This document shows, piece after piece, positions 1 to 6,299 of a stretch of 6,299 nt of DNA. The stretch lies in the NCBI GenBank assembly GCA_003531155.1, contig DQHR01000191.1:1-6299 (forward strand). Direction: 5' to 3'. This DNA is from Bacteroidales bacterium (GTDB lineage: Bacteria; Bacteroidota; Bacteroidia; Bacteroidales; Tenuifilaceae). The translations under genes were made by a program, and so were the position numbers. The notes under the pieces are model-generated. The model searched no databases. It saw nothing but the letters and a program-made list of their open reading frames with translations, and was not told where the DNA came from. Within the stretch, counting starts at the first letter, position 1. Every line of letters begins with the position of its first letter.

Positions 1-786
1 CCGCATCAGATTAGGTATTAGCTTCAAATCCAAATCCGATGTTGCGGCTGGATGATCAGGCAAATAAGAGCACACAAAAGCACTTTTATGATTATTTCCA
101 ACAAGTAGTTTAAAAGGTTTTTCTTGTATTGCAACTATTGAAGATTCGCCCGAATACTCCCCGCCAAGTTTATCAGCAAGCAAGCCTTCGGCTATTCCAG
201 TTTGACGGAAGGTTTTACCGAGGAACTGCATTCCATCAGTGCTTGCCGAGGCTGCCTTAATCCTAGATGCAATCATTAACCAAGGATTACCAACCGATTC
301 CTTTGTGTTCTGTCGACAGCAAATAACTGAACCGTATTGATAATCCTCAAGAATAAGTCGCTCAAGATACTGACTAACATAGTATTCATTAACCAAACCA
401 TCTGAAATTTGCTTTAAACCAACATCTTGTACATATATTATATCAAGTTCAACATTGCCAGCAGAGATATTTGTAATATCAATACTCCATTGCCAACTAA
501 GACTCTTCTCCGAAAGTTGGAGCACACATTTATAATCGAGACCATCCCAATTGCCTTTAGCTATAAAACTATCCTGCGTAATCTGGAAATGGCTATTGCT
601 TTCGGGGCCTAATAACGCTCTGAACTCGATAGGATTTGCTCTTTTCCTGATATAGAGATTTGCTCCTAATTTGGAATAAGAGGTTGCTGATTTAAGGCTT
701 ATTCTGATAGGATCAACCTCAATATGTTGAACTGATCCGTTTTCTAAGAAATCGAACGAAAGACCGTGGGAATTTTTGATATTCAT
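1..786 (-). CDS. GH94 family phosphorylase, probably 1,2-beta-oligoglucan phosphorylase-like; N-terminal 262 residues only
   Basis: The frame is open from the ATG at 784-786 to the left edge with no stop, so the gene is partial and continues off-window. The 262 residues look like the N-terminal beta-sandwich region of large GH94 enzymes. The best landmark is IIYVQDVGL at about 116-124, followed by NEYYVSQYLE at 133-142, then TDGMQFLGK near 184-192. From memory, these resemble the N-terminal part of 1,2-beta-oligoglucan (sophoro-oligosaccharide) phosphorylases such as Listeria innocua Lin1839. Those enzymes are roughly 1,100 residues long and convert beta-1,2-glucan oligomers plus phosphate into alpha-glucose 1-phosphate. 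The catalytic (alpha/alpha)6 barrel lies outside the window, so activity cannot be checked here. There is no signal peptide, which fits a cytoplasmic phosphorylase. The start codon directly follows the stop of the GH35 gene, suggesting translational coupling. Alternatives are another GH94 specificity or a cyclic beta-1,2-glucan synthase-like protein. The GH94-like call is fairly secure and the substrate is inferred. Confidence 0.68.
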   Translation of the reverse strand, partial: MNIKNSHGLSFDFLENGSVQHIEVDPIRISLKSATSYSKLGANLYIRKRANPIEFRALLGPESNSHFQITQDSFIAKGNWDGLDYKCVLQLSEKSLSWQWSIDITNISAGNVELDIIYVQDVGLKQISDGLVNEYYVSQYLERLILEDYQYGSVICCRQNTKESVGNPWLMIASRIKAASASTDGMQFLGKTFRQTGIAEGLLADKLGGEYSGESSIVAIQEKPFKLLVGNNHKSAFVCSYLPDHPAATSDLDLKLIPNLMR

Positions 787-789
787 CTA
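784..789 (-). promoter_or_regulatory. Abutting stop/start junction between the GH35 and GH94 genes
   Basis: Read on the minus strand, the GH35 stop TAG (789-787) is followed with no gap by ATG (786-784), the start of the GH94 gene. No Shine-Dalgarno sequence precedes this ATG, as at the other starts in the window. The arrangement suggests that ribosomes finishing the GH35 protein reinitiate on the GH94 protein, which would keep the two enzymes in step. The junction is seen directly; coupling is inferred. Confidence 0.6.
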
Positions 790-3219
790 ACTCAATTTGA
801 TATTAAGAATCATTTCACTCCGATGTTTATGGCTATAAATAAATGCAATCCGATTATCATCTGTTACCATCTGAACATCTACGCCAGAAATTGTTGCAGA
901 CTTTATTCTTTTAACATGCTCGCCTTCAAAAACAATTTCTCCTGCCAAATCACGATCTCCGTAAAGAATTATTTCAAGTTGATTATCCAACTGCTTAACA
1001 TCAAGGATATCAGAAGTGCTGTGCAAAATCTTTAATCCATCAGAAACAGGGAGACAAATTGGGCTTAAAACGCTATACAGTGCAGGCCACAAAATTTCAC
1101 CTTTTGAGTATGGAATTGTAATTGGCTCATTGCTTTCGGGATGAGTATAAGTTACACTGCCCTTATGCTCTTCGTTGTAATAATTTCCAACAAAAAGCAT
1201 AGCTGAACGGGCATTCGTAAAACGTTCCCTTACGTTGATATGATAATTGCTGCTACTTGCTTGTCGTAGTTTTGCAGTAGATTTATTCAGAATTGCCTCA
1301 TAAACTGGTTTTTGTCCCTCAGTATCGAATCCTATCCAAGCACCAAGATGAATCAAAGTACCTTTCCCTAAAGGTTTAGAGAAACCACATATATCTCCGT
1401 TAATGGTACGAGCAATAACTTCTGCTCCAGAAAGTGATTTTTCATCATATAGAACTTGAGGATTAGCGCACTTGATCTCTTTCAAATTATATATATCAAT
1501 CAATGGAGAATCAATAGTTACTGTTCTTAATGGAGTAATTGAAATGGCATCGCGAATTATAGCACATGGCTTTTGCGACATTTCCCAATCGGGTAGGTAT
1601 GGAAAAATAACCATATTACCACCAGCTTTAGTATAGTCAACAATAGTTTGCTGCTCCCTTGCATTCATCTCATCGGTACAAAATGCCCAGACCTGTTTGT
1701 ATTTAATCAAAGTATCAGCAGTAGCCTTATTCAAATCCACCATGTCATAATCGATATTAAGAATTTGAAGGACTTTAAGCAATCCATCGAAATAGGCAGG
1801 TCGGCGAATGGCAGAATATGAGAATGTAAGTTCGCATTCATTTCCAACTGGCCTCTCAAGTTCTGTTGAATAGTACGGAGGATAAAAAAGAACGCATACC
1901 TCAGCCTTACGTTTTGCTTCAACAATAAGGCTTTGGGAGGTGTTTACAATTTTATTCATCCGTTTAACCAATGGGAAAGCGCTGGTTTGCTCACCTTCTG
2001 GTGTAAGTGGATTGAACCAGTAAAAAGTTTCTCCTGAGTAGCCCTTCTGCCTTGGATTACGACCCTGTGAGAACATGTAGTAGTTCCATCCAACCAAACC
2101 ATTGGCTACACTTGCTTTGTAGAAGAGTTCCATTTCGCGGGGATTGGTCTCCACATGATGCTCACGAGAACCACACTGAAATTCGGCAGCAAACAACGGT
2201 TTATTGCCTTGCATGGCTAGGGTAATATCATTTATAATTCTATCATCATGTAGGTTACGGTACGAAACGAATTCAGGGATATGATCAACACCAAATATTA
2301 TTTCACTCTTATCTTCGAATAGATCTTCATACATAGTAATATTCACTGGAAACTCATAACCATTTCCATAAATCCAACCCGGAAGATTGTGGTATAAAGG
2401 AAGAGTAACACCTCTTTCTCTTGCCATTTTAGTTAGCATTCTAAGGTAGTCACCATAGTATGTTCTCCAGAAAAGATGCCACTCATGGTCGCGAGCACGA
2501 TCAGCCTTTGAGGCATAAGCGTTTCTCCCATCAGGAGGAAGTTCAACGGACGCAAAATCCTTATAGTCAGCATCCCATAATTTATTCACCTCTGAAATAC
2601 TGGGAAATTTTTGCGATAGGTATGAAATGAATCGATCTTTTACTTCGTCACAGTAATCAGCCTGATGTGCCAACCATGTAAAAACGCCAATTTCATTGCA
2701 AATTTGCATCATAATAATTGGTCCACCATTGGATATCTGGCGCTTGCTGATGAAAGGCATAATCTGATCATACCACAAAGAGACCTTTTCCAGATATATT
2801 TTGTTAAAAAGGCTAACCCCATCGCTCGCAACGATTCCGCCTTTGCTGTTACGCATTTTAACTTCACTACTATACCGATCCATGAACCAATCGGGTAATC
2901 CGGCACCACGATACTCAGCCAAAATAAATGGCCCGGGTTTTACGATGCAATTCAACCCATGAGACTGACATCGTTGCAACCAACCTTCAAGATCACGCTC
3001 AGGGCAGGATGAGCCATCAAAATCAAAAATATTCTCTTCGTTTTCGTGCCATGCCCAGGGAACATAAGTACTAACGGTGGTTAAGCCAGCCTCTTTGGCT
3101 GCATCTAAGTGCTTATCCCACAGTTCACGTTTTATTCTAAAATAATGTATCTCTCCCGAGTTAAGAAATACCTTTTGTTTATTGAGATAAAAGCTGTCGT
3201 CTTTGATACTAAAAATCAT
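787..3219 (-). CDS. GH35 family enzyme, candidate cytoplasmic beta-1,2-glucosyltransferase rather than beta-galactosidase
   Basis: This is a complete 810-residue protein. Residues 1-400 form a GH35 TIM barrel: SGEIHYFRI at 21-29, TYVPWAWHE at 51-59, PGPFILAEYRGAGLPDW at 95-111, a predicted acid/base Glu176 in QICNEIG (172-178), and a predicted nucleophile Glu346 in PLFAAEFQCG (341-350). Residues about 438-560 look like a Rossmann-type, glutamine-amidotransferase-like domain similar to the middle domain of GH42 enzymes, and beta-rich domains follow. There is no signal peptide. Ordinary GH35 beta-galactosidases have ENEYG at the acid/base site; here it is CNEIG, and the segment after the nucleophile also differs. 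Ignavibacterium album IALB_1185, a GH35 beta-1,2-glucosyltransferase using sophorose as donor, has key residues Glu102 and Glu343 as I recall; here they would be Glu102 and Glu346. With a likely oligoglucan phosphorylase next door, transfer or cleavage at beta-1,2-glucosidic bonds is the favoured role. A beta-galactosidase remains possible. The family call is near certain; the specificity is inferred. Confidence 0.9.
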   Translation of the reverse strand: MIFSIKDDSFYLNKQKVFLNSGEIHYFRIKRELWDKHLDAAKEAGLTTVSTYVPWAWHENEENIFDFDGSSCPERDLEGWLQRCQSHGLNCIVKPGPFILAEYRGAGLPDWFMDRYSSEVKMRNSKGGIVASDGVSLFNKIYLEKVSLWYDQIMPFISKRQISNGGPIIMMQICNEIGVFTWLAHQADYCDEVKDRFISYLSQKFPSISEVNKLWDADYKDFASVELPPDGRNAYASKADRARDHEWHLFWRTYYGDYLRMLTKMARERGVTLPLYHNLPGWIYGNGYEFPVNITMYEDLFEDKSEIIFGVDHIPEFVSYRNLHDDRIINDITLAMQGNKPLFAAEFQCGSREHHVETNPREMELFYKASVANGLVGWNYYMFSQGRNPRQKGYSGETFYWFNPLTPEGEQTSAFPLVKRMNKIVNTSQSLIVEAKRKAEVCVLFYPPYYSTELERPVGNECELTFSYSAIRRPAYFDGLLKVLQILNIDYDMVDLNKATADTLIKYKQVWAFCTDEMNAREQQTIVDYTKAGGNMVIFPYLPDWEMSQKPCAIIRDAISITPLRTVTIDSPLIDIYNLKEIKCANPQVLYDEKSLSGAEVIARTINGDICGFSKPLGKGTLIHLGAWIGFDTEGQKPVYEAILNKSTAKLRQASSSNYHINVRERFTNARSAMLFVGNYYNEEHKGSVTYTHPESNEPITIPYSKGEILWPALYSVLSPICLPVSDGLKILHSTSDILDVKQLDNQLEIILYGDRDLAGEIVFEGEHVKRIKSATISGVDVQMVTDDNRIAFIYSHKHRSEMILNIKLS

Positions 3220-3237
3220 TCTATTATTATTTTCTTG

Positions 3238-5343
3238 TTAAGCTATTGATGGTTCTTCACTATTTCCTCCATTTGAACGCTCCGAATTTCTTTTCTTGAG
3301 AAGGTCCTTAATTTCATGTGATCGTTTTTCGGTAAGTGAATATTTGAGCACAAAGAAAATAGAGACTAAACTCAATAAGAATGGCAACCCGATCTCTACA
3401 ATGCGCATCATCAAAAGGGTATACGGAGTTTGCTGTGTTAAAGGCATAATTTCTTTTTCGATAGTTCCAAGATTTTTATCCAATGAATCTAAGGAAGAAG
3501 TTGTTTGGATATCGGCAATTCGATCACGTACTCCGGTAATTTCCTTCATGATAACATCGTAGTGTTTATCTGTCTCTTCTTTTTTTATGAATTTGGGTTC
3601 TAACGATTTGGAATTCAAATGCGAGATGAGTTCGAATGAGTTCATCTTGGCTTTCTCGAATTTAGTTTGAAGCGTAAGTGATACTGCTTGATTTGAAAGT
3701 TTAATAACTAAAGAATCGGAAGGTTTAGATCCTATTATTTTTAACTGTGACTGAATTTGCTCAAGTCCAACAACCGTAGACTTGGTGACAGACAATGCAT
3801 TCAGCAAAGCAGATTTCTTATCAATTTGATACTTGGCTACATTTTGATTTGATTCGCTTTCCTTTTTAGCAGATTCTTTTTCAAGGAAACTAACATATAT
3901 CTTTGATTCATCTAGCGCATCTGCACACTGCTTTTTGGTAGTTTCAAGCAGAGATTCGGTTGTTCCGTTAAAGCCATGATCTCCATTCCAGATTTGAACC
4001 TTACTCCGAAGTTCTCTTATATTACCTTGCAAACTATCAACTTTTGTAACCTGAGCTTCATCAAACATGGTGAATACGATGAGTGCACCTGCAACAAAGC
4101 TGGCAAGCGCAGTACCCATTTTAATAAACCACCAGAATATAGCATAATAGCTCCCTTCGGAGCGTTTGCCTGTGTTTAGTTCATCCTCATCACAAATATC
4201 ACCAACCATCGACGAACCAAGAGTAAAGAAGAAAAGCATACCTGCCGAAAGCAGAATAGTTGGTATAATAATTAGGTATGGATACTGAGGGTTATAACAA
4301 ACAATTTTAGATAGTTGAGCAAGGCTCATGAGAACCATTGCGATAATAAGCGTATTTCGTTTACCTAATTTAGGGCTTATCCAGTTGAGAGGGAATACAG
4401 CCAGCACGCCAGTAATAGCCCATACTGTTCCATTGATTCCTAGCATTGTTGCCCCAGCAACTTTATCACCTCCGAAAACATAAAAAATTGGGATGTAAGA
4501 GCCAAGCAATTGTACGAAATTGAAGCCCATTGCAAGTGTAAAAACTGTCAATGTTAGCATTACAAAGTTTCTATTCGAAACTACTAATTTCATATCCTTC
4601 CAAAAGCGGGTCTTTTCCTGCTTTGAAACTTTTTGAAATCCTGGTTCGCGCAACTTAAAAAACCACCAGAATGAGAGTGGAATAAGAATGGCTGCTATCA
4701 TCAAAGACACATAGCGCATTCCATCGGCCTCATTTCCTCCAGGTCCTTTGAAAACCTCCATTGTGGCAATGGCAAAAAGCCAAGGTGTGCTCATGGCAAA
4801 AAGATTACCAACAAAGCTTTTTGCGCTGAATAAACGTGTTCGGGCATGGTAATCGGTGGTCATCTCCATGCCAAGAGCACCGTGAGGGATCTCAAAAATA
4901 TTAACAGCTGTAAAAAATAGAAGAAGTGTAATAAGGATATAGACTAGCTGAAATGCATGGTAGCTCGATTCAGATGGAAACCAAGTTTGCACCAATTCGC
5001 CTTTGGGAATCCACCACATAATTACAAAAGTGATTGAAACCAAAATTCCACCTACAAGCAAATAAGGGCGACGCCTTCCCCAACGGGTTCTGGTGTTATC
5101 TGATATGTGTCCGATGATAGGATCGGAAAGAGCATCCCATAATCGAGGAATAATCAAAATAAACCCTAGCCAAAAGGCACTCAGACCTAGGCTTATATTG
5201 CCCATCAATCCTACAAGTATTCCAGCTACATTGAAAAGTGCTATTGGTATAATACCTCCCGCACCATAGGCCGCTAGCTGCGCAAAGGGTATATGCCCTT
5301 CGGCGACTATGTTTTGATTCGAACTATTTTTCGGCTCTTTCAT
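3238..5343 (-). CDS. GPH-type (MelB-like) MFS sugar:cation symporter with a large periplasmic insert
   Basis: This 701-residue inner-membrane protein has the twelve helices of a glycoside-pentoside-hexuronide symporter, roughly at 20-49, 51-80, 95-113, 131-155, 171-195, 210-229, 258-290, 297-318, 329-347, 354-380, 398-426 and 640-668. The family signature RLWDALSDPIIGHI (67-80) keeps Asp70 and Asp74, which match the MelB cation-site residues Asp55 and Asp59. It is followed by RTRWGRRRP (85-93). The second-half motif DEDELNTGKRSEG (385-397) is present, and Lys408 in helix 11 probably matches MelB Lys377. After helix 12 the tail YSLTEKRSHEI is typical of the family. Family members are usually about 450-500 residues; the excess is a single insert at about 427-638. 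The substrate is not readable from sequence. Its place upstream of GH35 and GH94 genes suggests import of sophorose or short beta-1,2-gluco-oligosaccharides. The stop lies 18 bases before the GH35 start. No Shine-Dalgarno sequence precedes the ATG. Confidence 0.93.
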   Translation of the reverse strand: MKEPKNSSNQNIVAEGHIPFAQLAAYGAGGIIPIALFNVAGILVGLMGNISLGLSAFWLGFILIIPRLWDALSDPIIGHISDNTRTRWGRRRPYLLVGGILVSITFVIMWWIPKGELVQTWFPSESSYHAFQLVYILITLLLFFTAVNIFEIPHGALGMEMTTDYHARTRLFSAKSFVGNLFAMSTPWLFAIATMEVFKGPGGNEADGMRYVSLMIAAILIPLSFWWFFKLREPGFQKVSKQEKTRFWKDMKLVVSNRNFVMLTLTVFTLAMGFNFVQLLGSYIPIFYVFGGDKVAGATMLGINGTVWAITGVLAVFPLNWISPKLGKRNTLIIAMVLMSLAQLSKIVCYNPQYPYLIIIPTILLSAGMLFFFTLGSSMVGDICDEDELNTGKRSEGSYYAIFWWFIKMGTALASFVAGALIVFTMFDEAQVTKVDSLQGNIRELRSKVQIWNGDHGFNGTTESLLETTKKQCADALDESKIYVSFLEKESAKKESESNQNVAKYQIDKKSALLNALSVTKSTVVGLEQIQSQLKIIGSKPSDSLVIKLSNQAVSLTLQTKFEKAKMNSFELISHLNSKSLEPKFIKKEETDKHYDVIMKEITGVRDRIADIQTTSSLDSLDKNLGTIEKEIMPLTQQTPYTLLMMRIVEIGLPFLLSLVSIFFVLKYSLTEKRSHEIKDLLKKRNSERSNGGNSEEPSIA
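3430..4065 (-). other. About 210-residue helical insert between helices 11 and 12 of the symporter
   Basis: This is residues about 427-638 of the symporter. The segment is hydrophilic and rich in Lys, Glu, Ser, Gln and Asp, with regularly spaced hydrophobic residues. Examples are SLQGNIRELRSKVQIW at 437-452, VVGLEQIQSQLKIIG at 524-538, and the stretch around 597-632, which suggest amphipathic helices or coiled coil. It contains no membrane-length hydrophobic run and interrupts no family motif: helix 11 ends just before it, and a normal helix 12 plus family tail follow. With the usual MFS topology (N-terminus inside), the loop between helices 11 and 12 faces the periplasm. A role in oligomerisation, in docking to a periplasmic partner or in gating is possible, but nothing in the sequence decides among these. 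Confidence 0.75.
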
Positions 5344-5384
5344 TATGGCACTTTTGAATTATAATAATTTTATAAAAACAATGA

Positions 5385-6275
5385 TTAATAATAAATAACT
5401 ACCTCTGCAGGGATTTCCTTTACTGTAATTCCTTTTTCATTAAAATCTTTAATTTCTTTTCCATTCACGGTTACTCTTTTAGGGAATTTCGAGCCATTGA
5501 AGTTTTTTATCTTCATACCATTAGCCGGAAGTTCTAATTTGCCAGATATTGAAAAATGGTATTTATCGATATCCTTCTTAATTGAATATGAAATTTCACC
5601 GTAGTATGTTGGAAAATTTTGAATAGACATTCCATCGGGGGCATCAATCCAATCCTGATAAAGCGCAGAGCCCAATACAAGCGATTGATCATACTCATTT
5701 TCATAAACAAACATTGACCTAATTGCATTGATAAAATCGCTACCAACCCACGTGTGCGGCATATCGCCGATATAACCCGGATAGCGATAATCTTTCCATA
5801 CAACCTCTGCCCAGTGATTCCATCCATGCGGACGCTGATCGTTTAAGAAAAAATCAATCAGCTCATGTGCTCTTTCAGGTTGATCTAGCATAATGAATGA
5901 ACCAATCAAGCGATTCTCATAAGGGGTATAATTAATCCAATCAATTTTGCCGTCGCGCCTATTTTTGAAAAACTCGTAATACCTTTCAAAAGTGTTGTAT
6001 ACCTGAGGCTTTGGTAAGTTTTTTAGTTCATTACAAGGTGTTAATGCGATAGTTGTTGATGTTGCATCAAAATCGCCAAGTTCAACACAACCGGGAATGT
6101 AGTTGATTTTCCTTAGTTCCATTGCAAGTTGCAATGAATTATAAAGATTTTCGTTGAATGCATCACGAATCTTCTTTACCCTTTCATAATTTGATGCTTC
6201 ACCAAGAATCCTTTGAATCTCGGTGGCATCTTTCAGTCCTTTTAGCGTAAAAAAATCATCCCAGTATGAGTGCAT
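5385..6275 (-). CDS. Six-hairpin (alpha/alpha-barrel) glycosidase-like protein, C-terminal part; 5' end missing
   Basis: The 296 visible residues run to a TAA stop at 5385-5387. They look like the end of an (alpha/alpha) barrel followed by a small beta-sandwich. Visible barrel features are MHSYWDDFFTLKGLKDA (1-17), VELGDFDATSTTIAL (64-78), YTPYENRLIGSF (117-128), GWNHWAEVVWKDYRYPGYIGD (151-171) and PHTWVGSDFINAIRSMFVYE (173-192). Residues about 221-296 are beta-rich, with a VTVNGKEI turn typical of C-terminal domains in such proteins. From memory, the same motifs occur in long bacterial proteins annotated as discoidin or F5/8 type C domain proteins; I cannot name a characterised substrate. 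Acidic residues D6, D7, E66, D68, D70, E120 and E157 are candidates for the active site. The Met at 6275 is probably internal: similar proteins continue upstream, and sequence beyond it belongs to a fold-back repeat carrying an in-frame TAA. Any signal peptide would be off-window. It lies 41 bases upstream of the symporter gene, in the same operon. Confidence 0.78.
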   Translation of the reverse strand: MHSYWDDFFTLKGLKDATEIQRILGEASNYERVKKIRDAFNENLYNSLQLAMELRKINYIPGCVELGDFDATSTTIALTPCNELKNLPKPQVYNTFERYYEFFKNRRDGKIDWINYTPYENRLIGSFIMLDQPERAHELIDFFLNDQRPHGWNHWAEVVWKDYRYPGYIGDMPHTWVGSDFINAIRSMFVYENEYDQSLVLGSALYQDWIDAPDGMSIQNFPTYYGEISYSIKKDIDKYHFSISGKLELPANGMKIKNFNGSKFPKRVTVNGKEIKDFNEKGITVKEIPAEVVIYY

Positions 6276-6299
6276 GGGATGATTTTTTTACGCTAAAAG
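6239..6299. repeat. Perfect 25-base inverted repeat ending at the window edge, probable fold-back artefact
   Basis: Bases 6239-6263 and 6275-6299 are exact reverse complements, separated by an 11-base loop (6264-6274). The left arm encodes, on the minus strand, the conserved WDDFFTLK part of the six-hairpin protein. The right arm read in the same frame gives only a TAA stop at 6288-6290. A 25-base perfect palindrome made of protein-constrained sequence and ending precisely at the last base is the pattern expected when a contig end snaps back on its own opposite strand. A genuine cruciform is possible but less likely. Confidence 0.9.

Noticed and set aside
427..1035. Plus-strand open frames at 427-612 and 766-1035
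   Set aside because: They lie opposite the GH94 and GH35 coding sequences, show no family features and have compositions typical of antisense shadow frames.
2665..2909. Short open frames on both strands inside the GH35 gene
   Set aside because: They overlap the GH35 barrel region, whose own frame carries clear conserved motifs.
3296..4179. Plus-strand open frames at 3296-3562 and 3976-4179 opposite the symporter insert
   Set aside because: I considered whether the insert might reflect an antisense gene. The minus-strand frame stays open through it and rejoins a normal helix 12, while the plus frames have no recognisable features.
3238..5343. Symporter as a fusion of two genes or a frameshifted gene
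   Set aside because: One continuous frame holds all twelve helices and both ends of the family; the extra length is a single internal insert.
5344..5384. Possible promoter or small AT-rich hairpin in the 41-base gap before the symporter
   Set aside because: No convincing Bacteroidota-type TTTG / TAnnTTTG pair is present, and the only palindrome is a short A/T stretch expected by chance.
6273..6275. ATG at 6275 as the true start of the six-hairpin protein
   Set aside because: The visible protein begins in the middle of a conserved barrel motif, and the bases upstream belong to the fold-back arm, so the real gene almost certainly extends further.
6239..6299. Palindrome as a rho-independent terminator or regulatory hairpin
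   Set aside because: It lies inside coding sequence at a conserved protein motif and ends exactly at the sequence edge, which fits an artefact better.

Overview
The window is a densely packed, AT-rich stretch with every gene on the minus strand, so transcription runs from right to left. In that order it holds: the C-terminal part of a six-hairpin (alpha/alpha-barrel) glycosidase-like protein (5385-6275, cut by the right edge); a GPH-type (MelB-like) sugar:cation symporter with a large extra domain (3238-5343); a family GH35 enzyme (787-3219); and the N-terminal quarter of a large GH94-type phosphorylase (1-786, cut by the left edge). The gaps between genes are 41, 18 and 0 bases, which is operon spacing. 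No stretch over 300 bases lacks a gene. I saw no RNA gene, mobile element, CRISPR array, terminator or convincing promoter.

The organism is probably a member of Bacteroidota or a relative such as Ignavibacteriota. This is inference: base composition is AT-rich, none of the visible starts has a Shine-Dalgarno sequence, and the gene content is glycan-utilisation type. No SusC/SusD pair or ribosomal marker is present to settle it.

The most coherent reading is a beta-1,2-glucan (sophoro-oligosaccharide) utilisation operon. The left-edge protein resembles 1,2-beta-oligoglucan phosphorylases of GH94. The GH35 protein departs from the beta-galactosidase consensus around its catalytic residues. It has Glu102 and a predicted nucleophile Glu346 at nearly the same numbers as Glu102 and Glu343 of the Ignavibacterium album GH35 beta-1,2-glucosyltransferase IALB_1185 (recalled from the literature, not aligned here). 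Neither the GH35 nor the GH94 protein shows a signal peptide. The inferred scheme is that the symporter imports short beta-1,2-glucosides, the phosphorylase releases glucose 1-phosphate, and the GH35 enzyme moves glucosyl units between sophoro-oligosaccharides and other glucosides. The six-hairpin protein may trim a related glycan, but its substrate is unknown.

Two things need care. The symporter carries about 210 extra residues between its eleventh and twelfth membrane helices, predicted to face the periplasm. The last 61 bases of the window form a perfect 25-base inverted repeat that runs exactly to the edge. It looks like a fold-back assembly or amplification artefact, so the apparent start codon at 6275 should not be trusted.
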